A stretch of DNA of 64,000 bases, taken from contig NZ_CP012573.1 in the NCBI RefSeq assembly GCF_001280205.1, positions 806,001 through 870,000 on the forward strand, given 5' to 3'. The notes under the pieces were generated by a model. The model was not told where the DNA came from. It saw only the letters and a list, made by a program, of their open reading frames with translations, and did not search any database. This document shows, piece by piece, positions 45,768-55,975 of the stretch. The first letter of the stretch is position 1; the number at the start of each line of letters is the position of its first letter. The DNA is from Clavibacter capsici. Lineage in GTDB: Bacteria > Actinomycetota > Actinomycetes > Actinomycetales > Microbacteriaceae. A program made the position numbers and the translations under genes.

Positions 45768-48014
45768 ATGAGGAAAACTGACCTGACCATCTCGACCCGG
45801 TTGGGCGCGTTCCTCGGACTCGTCGGCATGAGCACGATCGCCGGCGTCCTCGTCGCCGCCATGGTGACCCCTGCCATCGCCGTCTCGGGCATCGCGGCCA
45901 ACAGCACCATCGGCGTGTTCGAGGACATCCCGGACAACCTGCAGATCGACAACCTCGCGCAGAAGACGGTCCTCTACGCCAAGCAGGGCGACAACCAGGT
46001 GCCCTTCGCCGAGTTCTTCTCGCAGGACCGCGAGGAGGTCCCGTGGGACGCCGTGTCGCAGTACGCGAAGGACGCCGCCATCGCGACCGAGGACCCCCGC
46101 TACTACGAGCACGGCGGCGTCGACGTGCTGTCGGCGGCCCGTGCGCTGGCGCAGAACGTCCTCAACGACGAGGTGCAGTCCGGTGCCTCCACCATCACGA
46201 TGCAGTACGTCCGCAACGTCCTGGTCCAGAAGGCCCAGAACATGGTCGACTCCTCCGACAAGGCCACGCAGGCCGAGGGCCGCAAGGCCTTCACCGAGGC
46301 CACCCAGCCCGACATGCCCCGCAAGCTCAAGGAGATGCGGATGGCGATCGGGGTGGAGAAGAAGTACTCGAAGAACGAGATCCTCCTCGCCTACCTCAAC
46401 ATCGCGAACTTCGGCAGCCGCGTGTACGGCATCGAGTCGGCTGCCCGCTACTACTTCAACGTCTCCGCCGCCGACCTCACGCTCGAGCAGGCCGCGAGCC
46501 TCATCGCGACCGTCAACGCGCCGGAGATCTACAAGATCGACAACGAGGACAACCTCGAGCGCAACAAGGCGCGTCGCGACCTCCTGCTGAGGAACATGCT
46601 CAAGGAGCAGAAGATCACGCAGGAGCAGTACGACACCGCTGCCGCCGCGCCGATCACGCCGACGATCACGCCCTCCACGAGCGGCTGCATCCAGGCCAAC
46701 CCGATCTCGGCCGCGTACTTCTGTGACTACGTGAAGAACGAGATCCTCACGAACCCGGAGTTCGGATCGACGCCGGCCGAGCGCGACGCGGTGCTCAAGC
46801 GCGGCGGCATGCAGGTCTACACGACGCTCGACCTCGACATCCAGGCGAACGCGGCCGACCAGATGCGCAAGCAGGTGCCGACGACCGCGCGCTTCACGAA
46901 GATCGGCGGATCCGTGGTCTCCCGTGAGGTGAAGACCGGCCGCATCATCGCGATGGCGCAGAACACCGACTACGGCGTGGCGCAGGACCAGCCCGGGGTC
47001 ACGGAGATCAACTACTCGGCCGACAAGGCGCACGGCGGCTCCGCCGGCTTCCAGGTCGGGTCGACGTACAAGATCTTCACCCTGGTCGACTGGCTGAACA
47101 GCGGCAAGTCGATCTACCAGACGGTGAACGCCTCGAAGACCACGTGGTCGGCCAGCGAGTTCACGCGGTGCGGGGACAACCTCGCCGGCTCCCCGGACTA
47201 CAAGGTCACGAACGACACGAACACCGGAGCCACGTCGAACCAGAACGTGCTCGCCGCGACGGTCGCGTCCGTGAACTCGGCCTTCGTCGCGATGGCGAGT
47301 CAGCTGGACCTGTGCGACATCAGCAAGACGGCGACCGACATGGGCGCGTACAACGCGGACAAGCGGGAGCTGTCGAGCTTCCCGTCCGACGTCGTCGGCT
47401 CGGGCGGCAACACCGTCGCCCCGCTCCAGATGGCGACCGCCTTCTCCTCCGTCGCGAACCAGGGCAACATGTGCCCGCCCATCGCGATCGACAAGGTCGT
47501 CCTCCCGGACGAGTCCGAGCTCGTGACGCCCAAGAGCCAGTGCGCGCAGGCGATGAGCCCCGAGGTCGCCAACACGGCCGCCTTCACGCTCAAGGCCGTC
47601 ATGGGCGGCACGGGAGCCGCGTCGAACCCCCGCGACGGGACTGAGATCATGGGCAAGACGGGGACGACCGACCGCTCGAAGGACACCTGGTTCGTCGGAT
47701 CCTCCACCGAGGTCACGACGGCCGTCTGGGTGGGCAACGTCGAGGGCTTCGCATCCATGCGCCGCAACGTCCTCAACGGGTCGGCCGCGGACAGCGCGCG
47801 TCACCGGATCTTCAAGCCGCTGCAGACGTTCATCGACGACCGCTACCCGGCGGAGGACTTCCCCTCGCCGAGCAGCTCCCTCACGAAGCGGCCCTACGTG
47901 GCGCCGAAGCCCCAGCCCACCCGGTCGGCGGCGCCCACGGCACCCGAGGCGCCCGCCGAGCCGGCGCCCGCTCAGCCGGCGCCCGCTCAGCCTGCTCCTC
48001 CCGCGGAGGGGTGA
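45768..48014 (+). CDS. Bifunctional class A penicillin-binding protein without PASTA domains
   Basis: This 748-residue membrane-anchored enzyme polymerises and cross-links peptidoglycan. The signal-anchor helix is at about residues 13-38. The glycosyltransferase (GT51) domain has its catalytic E108 in IATEDPRYYEHGG and GASTITMQYVRN. The transpeptidase has S432 in GSTYK, SVN at 501-503 and KTG at 630-632. The C-terminal 50 residues are Pro/Ala-rich and disordered (PAQPAPAQPAPP). It is a close paralogue of the protein encoded at 50.6-53.1 kb but has no PASTA repeats. It is probably transcribed alone from a leaderless promoter. Confidence 0.96.
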   Translation: MRKTDLTISTRLGAFLGLVGMSTIAGVLVAAMVTPAIAVSGIAANSTIGVFEDIPDNLQIDNLAQKTVLYAKQGDNQVPFAEFFSQDREEVPWDAVSQYAKDAAIATEDPRYYEHGGVDVLSAARALAQNVLNDEVQSGASTITMQYVRNVLVQKAQNMVDSSDKATQAEGRKAFTEATQPDMPRKLKEMRMAIGVEKKYSKNEILLAYLNIANFGSRVYGIESAARYYFNVSAADLTLEQAASLIATVNAPEIYKIDNEDNLERNKARRDLLLRNMLKEQKITQEQYDTAAAAPITPTITPSTSGCIQANPISAAYFCDYVKNEILTNPEFGSTPAERDAVLKRGGMQVYTTLDLDIQANAADQMRKQVPTTARFTKIGGSVVSREVKTGRIIAMAQNTDYGVAQDQPGVTEINYSADKAHGGSAGFQVGSTYKIFTLVDWLNSGKSIYQTVNASKTTWSASEFTRCGDNLAGSPDYKVTNDTNTGATSNQNVLAATVASVNSAFVAMASQLDLCDISKTATDMGAYNADKRELSSFPSDVVGSGGNTVAPLQMATAFSSVANQGNMCPPIAIDKVVLPDESELVTPKSQCAQAMSPEVANTAAFTLKAVMGGTGAASNPRDGTEIMGKTGTTDRSKDTWFVGSSTEVTTAVWVGNVEGFASMRRNVLNGSAADSARHRIFKPLQTFIDDRYPAEDFPSPSSSLTKRPYVAPKPQPTRSAAPTAPEAPAEPAPAQPAPAQPAPPAEG

Positions 48015-48117
48015 GCCCGCGCTCGATGGGGAGCGCGCGCCGACGGCCGTCGCCTCCGGGCGGCGGCCGTCGTGCTGTGCGCCGCCTCGTCCCGGGTGCC
48101 TCGGATCGGGCACCTCG

Positions 48118-48123
48118 TAGACT
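48118..48123 (+). promoter_or_regulatory. -10 box upstream of the acyltransferase gene
   Basis: TAGACT lies 36 bases before the ATG at 48160, leaving a short leader with a GGGAAGG ribosome site. Confidence 0.4.
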
Positions 48124-48159
48124 GGACGACCGCCGCTCCACCGACCCGGGAAGGCCCTC

Positions 48160-49365
48160 ATGACCGGGACCCCGACGTCCGCACCCGCCCGCGTGCGCAC
48201 GCTCCTGCCCGGCATCGAGGGGCTCCGCGGGGTCGCGGCCGTCGCCGTGCTGCTGTACCACGTGCAGCGCCAGCTGGCCCGTCCCACGACCGACGTCCCC
48301 CTCATCGGCGAGGTCGCCTTCTTCAGCCACGGCGTCACGCTCTTCTTCGTGCTGAGCGGCTTCCTGCTGTTCCTGCCGTTCGCGCGCGGCCTCGTCGACG
48401 GCGGGGCGATGCCGCGCCTCGGCCGCTACGCCGCCAACCGCGCCCTCCGCGTCTTCCCGGGGTACATCGTGGTGCTCCTGCTCGTGAGCCTCGTGCTGCG
48501 CGTGGCGGTCCTGCCGCGCGAGACCCGCGAGGCCGGGATCTCGGTGGGCACGCTCGGGCCGGTCGACACCGTGCTCAACGCGCTGCTGCTCCAGGGGTAC
48601 GTCCCGCGCACGCTCCGGAGCGGCATCGAGGTCGCCTGGACCCTGGCGGTCGAGGTGTCCTTCTACGTGGTGCTGCCGGTCGTGGCGCTCCTCGCAGCGC
48701 GTGTGCTGCGGGGGAGGGCCACGTGGATCCGGGCCCTCGCCCCCGCGGCGGCCCTCCTGCTGGTCGGCGTGGCCGGCAAGGTCTGGTCGATGATCGCGCA
48801 GGCACCGCTCGGTCACCGAGGCCGCCTCGCGAGCGAGTGGGGCGTCACGTGGGAGGCGGTCGCGAACCGCAGCATCCTCGTGCACGCGGACCTCTTCGCC
48901 TACGGCATGGCCGCGGCCGTGGTCCTGCTCACCCTGTCCGCGGACGAGGGACTGCGCGACCGCGTAACGGCCTGGCGCGTGCCCGCGGGGATCGTCGCCG
49001 CCGCGCTCATCGTCGTGGCCTCCGAGGCGCCTGTGGGCGCGTTCGAGGAGAGCATCGTGGCCGCCTCCTGCGCGACGCTGCTGCTCCTCGTGGCGCTGCC
49101 GCGGCGCGGGGGATCCCTCGGCCTGGTCACGCGGTTCCTCGAGCTGCGCTGGATCGCCTGGCTCGGCACGATCTCGTTCAGCGTCTACCTGTGGCACCTG
49201 CCGGTCATCCGCTTCCTCCGCCGTGCGGGCCTCGTGCTCCCCGACACGCTCGCGGGCTTCGCCCTCAACGCCCTCTTCGTCGGGGCGGTGACGCTGGCGC
49301 TCTCCGCGGCGACGTACTACGCGATCGAGCGGCCGGCGCTGCGGCTGAAGCCCGGCTCGCGCTAG
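48160..49365 (+). CDS. Acyltransferase 3 family membrane protein (OafA/YrhL-like)
   Basis: This 401-residue polytopic protein probably transfers acetyl or other acyl groups to an extracytoplasmic sugar polymer or peptidoglycan. The family signature LPGIEGLRGVAAVAVLLYH is at the N-terminus, with the histidine thought to be catalytic, followed by HGVTLFFVLSGFLLFLPFAR and, near the end, FSVYLWHLPVIRFLR. About ten helices are predicted. GGGAAGG lies before the ATG. It sits between the two penicillin-binding protein genes, which suggests a wall or surface-glycan substrate. No SGNH domain is attached. Confidence 0.92.
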   Translation: MTGTPTSAPARVRTLLPGIEGLRGVAAVAVLLYHVQRQLARPTTDVPLIGEVAFFSHGVTLFFVLSGFLLFLPFARGLVDGGAMPRLGRYAANRALRVFPGYIVVLLLVSLVLRVAVLPRETREAGISVGTLGPVDTVLNALLLQGYVPRTLRSGIEVAWTLAVEVSFYVVLPVVALLAARVLRGRATWIRALAPAAALLLVGVAGKVWSMIAQAPLGHRGRLASEWGVTWEAVANRSILVHADLFAYGMAAAVVLLTLSADEGLRDRVTAWRVPAGIVAAALIVVASEAPVGAFEESIVAASCATLLLLVALPRRGGSLGLVTRFLELRWIAWLGTISFSVYLWHLPVIRFLRRAGLVLPDTLAGFALNALFVGAVTLALSAATYYAIERPALRLKPGSR

Positions 49366-49408
49366 TCGAGGCGGAGTTCATGGGACCGGCCGGGGCCGGG
49401 GGAGCGGG

Positions 49409-49448
49409 ACGACGAAGGGCCGCTCCCGGAGGAGCGGCCCTTCGTCGT
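49409..49448 (+). terminator. Terminator of the acyltransferase gene
   Basis: A perfect 18-bp stem (left arm ACGACGAAGGGCCGCTCC) with a four-base loop lies 43 bases after the stop and before the convergent tRNA. Confidence 0.85.
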
Positions 49449-49487
49449 GCTGCCTGTCGTGCTGTGCCTCCCGGAGGAGGCGGTGTG

Positions 49488-49561
<74 letters not shown>

Positions 49562-49624
49562 ATGGCCCGAGGGCCGGGATCTACGATACCCGATGTTCCG
49601 GGCTCCCGAGTACGCGTCGGCGGG

Positions 49625-50569
49625 TCAGACCGCCGTGAGCGTGAGCAGCGTCGCCTCGGGGTAGCAGGCGAAGCGCACGGGCGCGTAGATCGAGGTGCCG
49701 AGGCCGGCGCTCACGTGCAGGAACGACGCCCGGTCGGCGTGCGGCCACACGCTGAGGCCCTTCACCTGGCGGCGCGGGATGTCGCAGTTGGTGACGAGCG
49801 CGCCGTAGCCGGGCACGCAGACCTGGCCGCCGTGCGTGTGCCCGGCGAAGATCATGCGGGCGCCGTTGGTGACGAACGAGTCGAGGACCCGGCGGTACGG
49901 GGCGTGCGCGACGCCGACCGACACGACCGGCGCGTCCGAGGCGCCCTGGTACGCGTCCCCGTCCTCGCGGAGCGCGTCGAGGGCGCCGGGGAGCGCCTCG
50001 AGGTGGTCGAAGTCGCGGTGCGGGTCGTCGACGCCGAAGAACTCGAGCAGCGTGCCGTTGACCTCGATCGCGCCGGCCGCGTTGTTGAGGTCGACCCAGC
50101 CGAGCGAGGCGTAGAGCCGCTCGAGGCGCGGGAGGTCGAGGTCCGCGGGGCGCTGCGTGGCGTGCGTGTTCGCGGTGAAGTACTTGAACGGGTTCTTCAT
50201 CATCGGCCCGTAGTAGTCGTTCGAGCCGTGCACGAAGACGCCGGGGATCCCGCGGAATGCCTCGAGCGTCTCCTCTACGGCGACGATGCCCTGCTCGTGG
50301 CCCGTGTTGTCGCCCGTGTCGACGACGAGGTCGGGCTCGAGGTCCGCGAGCTCGCGCACCCACCGCTGCTTCTTGTGCTGCCACGGCGCCATGTGCATGT
50401 CGGAGAGGTGCAGCACGCGGATGGGGTCGGCGCCGACCGGGAGCACCGGCACCGTCACCTCGCGGAGCGTGAAGCGGCGCCGCTCGTAGAAGGAGGCGTA
50501 GGCGAAGACGGCGGCCCCGGCCGCGACGACGCCGCCCGCGGTGCGGGCGACGGTGCCGATCACGCCCAT
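49625..50569 (-). CDS. Metallophosphoesterase, YkuE-like
   Basis: This 314-residue calcineurin-like phosphoesterase has one N-terminal membrane segment at about residues 6-26. Metal-binding motifs run in order: [23 protein letters not shown] and [12 protein letters not shown]. It belongs to the membrane-proximal phosphoesterase group with YkuE; the physiological substrate is not known. Its ATG overlaps the stop of the upstream penicillin-binding protein gene by one base (TGATG), a tight coupling that suggests a shared role at the cell envelope. Confidence 0.93.
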   Translation of the reverse strand: MGVIGTVARTAGGVVAAGAAVFAYASFYERRRFTLREVTVPVLPVGADPIRVLHLSDMHMAPWQHKKQRWVRELADLEPDLVVDTGDNTGHEQGIVAVEETLEAFRGIPGVFVHGSNDYYGPMMKNPFKYFTANTHATQRPADLDLPRLERLYASLGWVDLNNAAGAIEVNGTLLEFFGVDDPHRDFDHLEALPGALDALREDGDAYQGASDAPVVSVGVAHAPYRRVLDSFVTNGARMIFAGHTHGGQVCVPGYGALVTNCDIPRRQVKGLSVWPHADRASFLHVSAGLGTSIYAPVRFACYPEATLLTLTAV

Positions 50570-53109
50570 CAGCTGCGTCCGATGAAGAGCGTCACGGCGC
50601 CGTTGCTCGGCTGCCCGGCCGCGGGATCCGTGCGGGTCGCCTTGCCGATCTGCGAGTTGTCCTGCACCTGCTCCTGCGCCATGGTCACGTCGAAGCCGGC
50701 CGCGCGGAGGGTCTGGCGGGCGCTCGTCATGTCCTGCCCGCGCACGTCCGGCACGGTGCCCGGAGCGCCCTGCTGCTGGCTCTGGTCGGGACCGCTGCTG
50801 GTGAACACCGTGACGGTGGACCCGCGCGCGGCGTTGGCGCCGGCGCCGGGGTCGGATCCGACGACCTGGCCGGCGGGGACGTTCGAGGACGGACGCGCGC
50901 CACCCTGGGCGAAGCCCAGGCCCGCGCCCTCGATGGCCGACTGGGCGTCGGCGGGCGACATGCCGGAGACGTCCGGCACCTGGACCGTCGGCGTGCGGGT
51001 GAGGTCCGCTGCCGGGCCGGGGAACGCCGACCCCTTGTAGACCGCGTTGACGGACTGCATGAACGGCTTCCACACGGCGAACCGGGCGGTGGACATGAGC
51101 TGCCCGCTCGGGAGCTTCGTCTTGCGCTGCTGGATCTGCTGACCCGAGGCGCTGCCGACCCAGATGGCCGTGGTGACCTCGGTGCTGGAGCCGACGAACC
51201 AGGTGTCCTTCGCCAGGTCCGTCGTACCCGTCTTGCCGATGAGCGGAGTGCCGTCACCCGTGTTGGCTGCGGCGCCGGTGGCACCCATGACGCCCGCGAG
51301 CGCGTAGGCGGCGGTGTGCGCGACGTCGGGGCTCACGGCCTCACGGCAGTTCGCGGACGGCGGGGTGATCTCGGTGTTGTCGGGGAGGACCACCTTGTCG
51401 ATCAGGATCGAGTCGCACGTGGTGCCGTTGTTCGCGACGGTCGCGTAGGCCTGGGCCATGGTGAGCGGCGCGATGTTGTTGCCGCCCGAGCCGATGATGT
51501 CGGAGACGTAGTTGGACAGGGGCTTGCCCGGGACCGCCTGGTGGATGCCGATGTCCTTCGCGGTCTGGCCGATGCCGCACATGTCGAGCTCGCTGGCCAT
51601 GGCCATGAACGCCGTGTTGGTGGAGTTCGCCGTGCCCGACATGACCGTGCGGTTCGAGCCCGGGGCCGCGCCGTCGTTGGTGACCTTGAGGACGTCGGAG
51701 CCGAGGTTGCCGCCTGTGCAGGAGTCCTGGAAGTCGCGTCCGCTCCAGGTCCCCTTCGAGGACTGGACGACCTCGTTCACGGAGTGCCCCTCCTTCAGCC
51801 ACTCGAGGAGGGTGACGAGCTTGTACGTCGATCCGACCTGGAATCCGCCGGAGCTGCCCATGTTCTGATCGGTGTTGTAGTTGACGCTGGTGGTGCCGCG
51901 CTGGTCGCCGTTGCCGTAGTCGGTGTTCTGCACCATGGCGATCACGCGACCGGTCTTGGCCTCGACGCTCGTCATGGCGGATCCCACGTTGATGCTGTTC
52001 ATCGTCGTGGGGATCTGCTTGCGCATGTCCTCCGTGGCCTTGGCCTGCAGGTCGAGGTTGAGGGTCGTGTAGATCTTGTAGCCGTTGCGGTTGAGGTTGC
52101 GGCGCGCCTCGTCGGGGTTCGCGCCGAACTCCTTCGAGTTCTCGACCGTGTACTTGACCGCGTCGCAGAAGTAGGCGGCGCTGGCGGGCTGCGCCGCGTT
52201 GCAGCCACTGATGGACGGCGTGATGGCCGGGGTGACGGGGGTCGCGATCGCCTCGTCGTGCTGCTGCTGCGTGATGCTGTGGTGCTTGAGCATGTTGTCG
52301 ATCAGGACGTCGCGGCGCTCCTGGTTCGCCTTGACGTTCTCGGCCTTGTCGATGCGGAGCGCCGTGGGGTAGTTGACGGTGGCCACGAGGCTCGCGGCCT
52401 GCGCGATGCTGAGGTCCTTGGCGTCCACGTCGTAGTAGTACCTCGCGGCGGACTGGATCCCGTAGACGCTGCCGCCGTAGTTCGCGATGTTGAGGTAGCC
52501 GAGCAGGATGTCGTTCTTCGAGAACTTCTTCTCCAGGCCGATCGCGAGCCGCATCTCCTTGAGCTTGCGGGCGGTCGACTCCTGGGTCGCCTCCTTGTAG
52601 GCCTTCTTGCCCGCGTCGGGATCCGTCTCCGCGAGCGTCTCCGCCTTCTGCACGAGCACGTTCTTCACGTACTGCATGGTGATCGTGCTCGCGCCCGACT
52701 CGACGCCGCCGCCGATGACGTTCTGCGCGAGCGCCCGGAACGTGGACTGGACGTCGACGCCGCCGTGCTCGTAGAAGCGGGGGTCCTCCGTGTCGACGGC
52801 CGCGGCCTTCGCGTTGTCGGAGACCTCGTCCCAGCTCACCTCCTGGCGGTTCTGGGCGTAGAACTCCGCGAACTTGACCGGCTGCCCGCCCTGCGTCGCG
52901 TACAGCTCGGTCTTCTGGGCGAGGTTGTCGATCTGCAGGTAGTCCGGCAGGTCCTCGAAGAGGCCGATCGTGTTGTTGGCGGCGAGGCTCGTGACGGCGA
53001 TGGCCGGGGTGACCATCGCGGCGACCAGCACGCCCGCCACGGCGCTCATGCCGAGGACGCCCGTGAGCGCGGCGGCGACGCGGCCGGGCGTGTTCTTGGA
53101 AGCAGACAT
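50569..53109 (-). CDS. Bifunctional class A penicillin-binding protein with two PASTA domains
   Basis: This 846-residue peptidoglycan polymerase and transpeptidase has a signal anchor at about residues 12-39. GT51 E108 lies in VDTEDPRFYEHGG. The transpeptidase has S427 in GSTYK, STN at 496-498 and KTG at 626-628. Two C-terminal PASTA domains cover about 709-772 and 784-846 (VQVPDVSGMSPADAQSAI; GTVPDVRGQDMTSARQTL). This is the PonA-like arrangement of actinobacteria, where PASTA domains bind muropeptides or beta-lactams. It is paralogous to the 45.8-48.0 kb gene (same order of motifs, TWFVGSSTEVTTAIWVG). Transcription is probably leaderless. Confidence 0.96.
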   Translation of the reverse strand: MSASKNTPGRVAAALTGVLGMSAVAGVLVAAMVTPAIAVTSLAANNTIGLFEDLPDYLQIDNLAQKTELYATQGGQPVKFAEFYAQNRQEVSWDEVSDNAKAAAVDTEDPRFYEHGGVDVQSTFRALAQNVIGGGVESGASTITMQYVKNVLVQKAETLAETDPDAGKKAYKEATQESTARKLKEMRLAIGLEKKFSKNDILLGYLNIANYGGSVYGIQSAARYYYDVDAKDLSIAQAASLVATVNYPTALRIDKAENVKANQERRDVLIDNMLKHHSITQQQHDEAIATPVTPAITPSISGCNAAQPASAAYFCDAVKYTVENSKEFGANPDEARRNLNRNGYKIYTTLNLDLQAKATEDMRKQIPTTMNSINVGSAMTSVEAKTGRVIAMVQNTDYGNGDQRGTTSVNYNTDQNMGSSGGFQVGSTYKLVTLLEWLKEGHSVNEVVQSSKGTWSGRDFQDSCTGGNLGSDVLKVTNDGAAPGSNRTVMSGTANSTNTAFMAMASELDMCGIGQTAKDIGIHQAVPGKPLSNYVSDIIGSGGNNIAPLTMAQAYATVANNGTTCDSILIDKVVLPDNTEITPPSANCREAVSPDVAHTAAYALAGVMGATGAAANTGDGTPLIGKTGTTDLAKDTWFVGSSTEVTTAIWVGSASGQQIQQRKTKLPSGQLMSTARFAVWKPFMQSVNAVYKGSAFPGPAADLTRTPTVQVPDVSGMSPADAQSAIEGAGLGFAQGGARPSSNVPAGQVVGSDPGAGANAARGSTVTVFTSSGPDQSQQQGAPGTVPDVRGQDMTSARQTLRAAGFDVTMAQEQVQDNSQIGKATRTDPAAGQPSNGAVTLFIGRS

Positions 53110-53116
53110 AGACTCC

Positions 53117-53122
53117 AGAGTA
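53117..53122 (-). promoter_or_regulatory. -10 box of a leaderless promoter for the PASTA penicillin-binding protein
   Basis: On the minus strand TACTCT ends seven bases before the ATG at 53109. Confidence 0.5.
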
Positions 53123-53215
53123 CGGGAAGGGTGTATGGGAACCCGTGAGACCTGTGCGCCGGCCGCCCCGCGCCCGTCCCGTCATGCATCCAGACCCGAC
53201 CGGCAAGGAGCCGAG

Positions 53216-53395
53216 ATGACCGCAACGCCCGGGCAGTGGGAGTACCTCACCACGCCGCTGATGATCCACAACACCGCCGCCATCCTGAACACGTGGGGGG
53301 CGCAGGGCTGGGAGCTCGTGCAGGTCGTCACCGGCCCCGAGGGCGGGCTCGTCGCGTACATGAAGCGCCCGCTCGCCGGCGAGCACGGCGCCTGA
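53216..53395 (+). CDS. DUF4177-like small protein
   Basis: This 59-residue protein, with WEYLTTPLMIHNTAAILNTW followed by GAQGWELVQVV, matches the DUF4177 pattern of small actinobacterial proteins. Function is unknown. The ATG at 53216 has AAGGAG seven bases upstream. Its TGA overlaps the next ATG (TGATG), so it is coupled to the RidA-like gene. It is divergent from the PASTA penicillin-binding protein gene, 106 bp away. Confidence 0.8.
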   Translation: MTATPGQWEYLTTPLMIHNTAAILNTWGAQGWELVQVVTGPEGGLVAYMKRPLAGEHGA

Positions 53396-53859
53396 TGGGC
53401 GCGATCTCCGCGCGACTGACCGAGCTCGGCATCGAGCTGCCCGCGGTCGCGGCGCCCGTCGCCGCCTACGTCCCCGCCGTCGTGCACGGCGGCCTCGTCT
53501 ACACGAGCGGCCAGCTGCCCTTCGTCGACGGCGCGCTCGCCGCGACCGGCAAGGTCGGCGCCGAGGTCTCGGCCGAGGACGCCAAGGCGCACGCGCGCAC
53601 GTGCGCGCTCAACGGCCTGGCGGCGGCGGCCGACGCGGCCGGCGGCATCGACCGCATCGCCCGCGTCCTCAAGGTCACGGGCTTCGTCGCGTCGGCCGAG
53701 GGGTTCACCGGCCAGCCCGGTGTGATCAACGGGGCCAGCGAGGTGCTGGGCGAGATCCTCGGCGATGCCGGGATCCACGCGCGCTCCGCCGTGGGCGTCG
53801 CGGAGCTGCCGCTCGGATCGCCCGTCGAGGTCGAGCTCGTGGTCGCGCTCGTCGACTAG
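53395..53859 (+). CDS. RidA family protein
   Basis: This 154-residue protein is of the YjgF/YER057c/UK114 fold, likely a trimeric deaminase of reactive enamine or imine intermediates. Recognisable parts are GGLVYTSGQLPFVDG, GKVGAEVSAEDAKAHARTCA and RVLKVTGFVASAEGF. It is longer than the core RidA and belongs to the TdcF-like extended group often found in actinobacteria; I cannot name catalytic residues with certainty. It is coupled to the DUF4177-like gene and ends before a strong bidirectional terminator shared with acs. Confidence 0.9.
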   Translation: MGAISARLTELGIELPAVAAPVAAYVPAVVHGGLVYTSGQLPFVDGALAATGKVGAEVSAEDAKAHARTCALNGLAAAADAAGGIDRIARVLKVTGFVASAEGFTGQPGVINGASEVLGEILGDAGIHARSAVGVAELPLGSPVEVELVVALVD

Positions 53860-53876
53860 CGCGCCTGCCGCACGAC

Positions 53877-53918
53877 AGGGGAGGAGGGCCGGGTGCACGC
53901 ACCCGGCCCTCCTCCCCT
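53877..53918. terminator. Bidirectional terminator between ridA-like gene and acs
   Basis: A 20-bp stem (left arm AGGGGAGGAGGGCCGGGTGC) with a two-base centre lies 18 bases from either stop. A CCCCTT tract follows on the plus strand. Confidence 0.85.
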
Positions 53919-53935
53919 TCCCTGTCCGGCGTGGA

Positions 53936-55975
53936 TCAGCCCGCGCTCATGCGGTCGGAGATGACCTGCATCACCTGCGTGTCCGCGAGCGTGGTCGTGT
54001 CGCCGACCGCCCGGCCCTCCGCGACGTCGCGCAGCAGCCGGCGCATGATCTTGCCGGAGCGCGTCTTCGGCAGCTCCTGCACCACGAAGACGCGCCGCGG
54101 CTTCGCGATGGCGCCGATCTGCTCCGCGACGTGCTTCCGGAGCACCTCGTCCGGGTCCTCACCGCCGAGGGCGCTGGCCTCCGCGGTGCGCAGGATCACG
54201 AACGCCACGACGGCCTGGCCCGTCGCCTCGTCGGACGCGCCCACGACGGCGGCCTCGGCCACGTACGGGTGCGCGACGAGCGACGACTCGATCTCCGCCG
54301 TCGAGAGGCGGTGGCCGGAGACGTTCATCACGTCGTCCACCCGGCCGAGCAGCCAGATGTCGCCGTCCTCGTCGAGGCGGGCGCCGTCGCCCGCGAAGTA
54401 GCGGTCGCCGAAGCGGTCCCAGTAGGTCTCGCGGTAGCGCTCCGGGTCGCCCCAGATCCCGCGGAGCATGCCCGGCCACGGCTCCGTCACGACCAGGAGC
54501 CCGCTCTCGCCGCGCGCCACGGGCTCGCCGGCGTCGTCGACGACCGCGACGGAGACGCCGGGCACGGGCGTCTGGGCGGATCCCGGCTTCGTGGCGGTGA
54601 CGCCGGGGAGCGCGGAGATCATGATGCCGCCGGTCTCCGTCTGCCACCACGTGTCGACGACGGGGACGTCGCCGCCCCCGATCACGTCGCGGTACCAGCG
54701 CCACGCCTCCGGGTTGATGGGTTCGCCGACGGAGCCGAGCAGGCGGATGGAGGAGAGGTCGCGGGCGTCCGGGATCTCGCGCCCCGTCTTCATGAAGGAG
54801 CGGATCGCGGTGGGTGCCGCGTACAGGATCGTCACGCCGTGCTTCTCGACGATGTCCCACCAGCGGCCCGGGGCGGGCGCGTCGGGGGTTCCCTCGTAGA
54901 CGACCTGCGTGGCGCCGTTCGCGAGCGGTCCGTAGACGACGTAGCTGTGGCCGGTGATCCAGCCGACGTCGGCCGTGCACCAGTAGACGTCGGTCTCGGG
55001 GTGCAGGTCGAAGACGTTCCGGTGCGTGTAGGCGACGTGGGTGAGGTACCCGCCCGAGGTGTGCAGGATGCCCTTCGGCTTCCCGGTCGTGCCGCTCGTG
55101 TACAGGATGAAGAGGGGGTGCTCGGCCTCGAACGCCTCCGCCTCGTGCTCCGCGTCGGCTGCGGCGACGCGTTCGTGCCACCAGAGGTCGCGGGTCTCGT
55201 CCCATGCCACCTCGTTCTCGCCGCGCCGCACCACGAGGACGTGCTCGACGGATCCGGCCGAGCCGACCAGCGCCGCGTCCACCGCGGGCTTGAGCGGGAA
55301 GACCTTGCCCTTCCGCCAGCCGCCGTCCGCGGTGATCACGACCCGGGCCGCGGCGTCGTCGATGCGGGCCCGGAGGCTCTCCGCGCTGAAGCCGCCGAAC
55401 ACGACGGAGTGGACGGCGCCGATGCGCGCGACGGCGAGCATCGCGACGACGGCCTCGGGGATCATCGGCAGGTAGATCGCGACGCGGTCTCCCGCGACGA
55501 CGCCGAGGTCCTGCAGGGCGTTCGCGGCCCGCTTCACCTCCGCCGTGAGCTCGGCGTAGGTGAGGTCGCGGGTGTCGCCCGGCTCGCCCTCCCAGTGCAG
55601 GGCGACGCGGTCGCCGTGGCCGGCGAGCACGTGGCGGTCGAGGCAGTTGTAGGCGACGTTGAGGCGCCCGTCCGGGAACCAGCGGGCGACGGGCGCGTCC
55701 GACCAGTCCAGCACCGTCGTGAACGGCGTCTCCCAGGTCACGAGCTCGCGCGCCCGGTCGGCCCAGAAGCCGAGGCGGTCGGCGGCGGCGTCGGCGGCCA
55801 GGGACTCGTCGGCGACGCGGGTGGCGCGGAACGCCTCCGACGGCGGATGGACGGGTCCGGGCGCAGGGGCCTCGGGCGAGGGGGAGGTGGTCGTCGACCC
55901 CTCCTCGTCCTGATCGCGCGGGGCGGTCCTCGGGGTTCCGGGGTCGGTCGATTCGGGGTTCTGGGACATCGTCAT
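53936..55975 (-). CDS. acs: Acetyl-CoA synthetase
   Basis: This 679-residue enzyme activates acetate to acetyl-CoA through acetyl-AMP. The AMP-binding core is visible: [32 protein letters not shown] and [10 protein letters not shown]. The C-terminal lysine target of protein acetylation is in [14 protein letters not shown]. An N-terminal Pro/Ser-rich stretch of about 45 residues precedes the fold. The start is either ATG 55975 or ATG 55969; GGAGAGG lies immediately upstream of the first. Together with pta-ackA it gives the cell both high- and low-affinity acetate routes. Confidence 0.97.
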   Translation of the reverse strand: MTMSQNPESTDPGTPRTAPRDQDEEGSTTTSPSPEAPAPGPVHPPSEAFRATRVADESLAADAAADRLGFWADRARELVTWETPFTTVLDWSDAPVARWFPDGRLNVAYNCLDRHVLAGHGDRVALHWEGEPGDTRDLTYAELTAEVKRAANALQDLGVVAGDRVAIYLPMIPEAVVAMLAVARIGAVHSVVFGGFSAESLRARIDDAAARVVITADGGWRKGKVFPLKPAVDAALVGSAGSVEHVLVVRRGENEVAWDETRDLWWHERVAAADAEHEAEAFEAEHPLFILYTSGTTGKPKGILHTSGGYLTHVAYTHRNVFDLHPETDVYWCTADVGWITGHSYVVYGPLANGATQVVYEGTPDAPAPGRWWDIVEKHGVTILYAAPTAIRSFMKTGREIPDARDLSSIRLLGSVGEPINPEAWRWYRDVIGGGDVPVVDTWWQTETGGIMISALPGVTATKPGSAQTPVPGVSVAVVDDAGEPVARGESGLLVVTEPWPGMLRGIWGDPERYRETYWDRFGDRYFAGDGARLDEDGDIWLLGRVDDVMNVSGHRLSTAEIESSLVAHPYVAEAAVVGASDEATGQAVVAFVILRTAEASALGGEDPDEVLRKHVAEQIGAIAKPRRVFVVQELPKTRSGKIMRRLLRDVAEGRAVGDTTTLADTQVMQVISDRMSAG

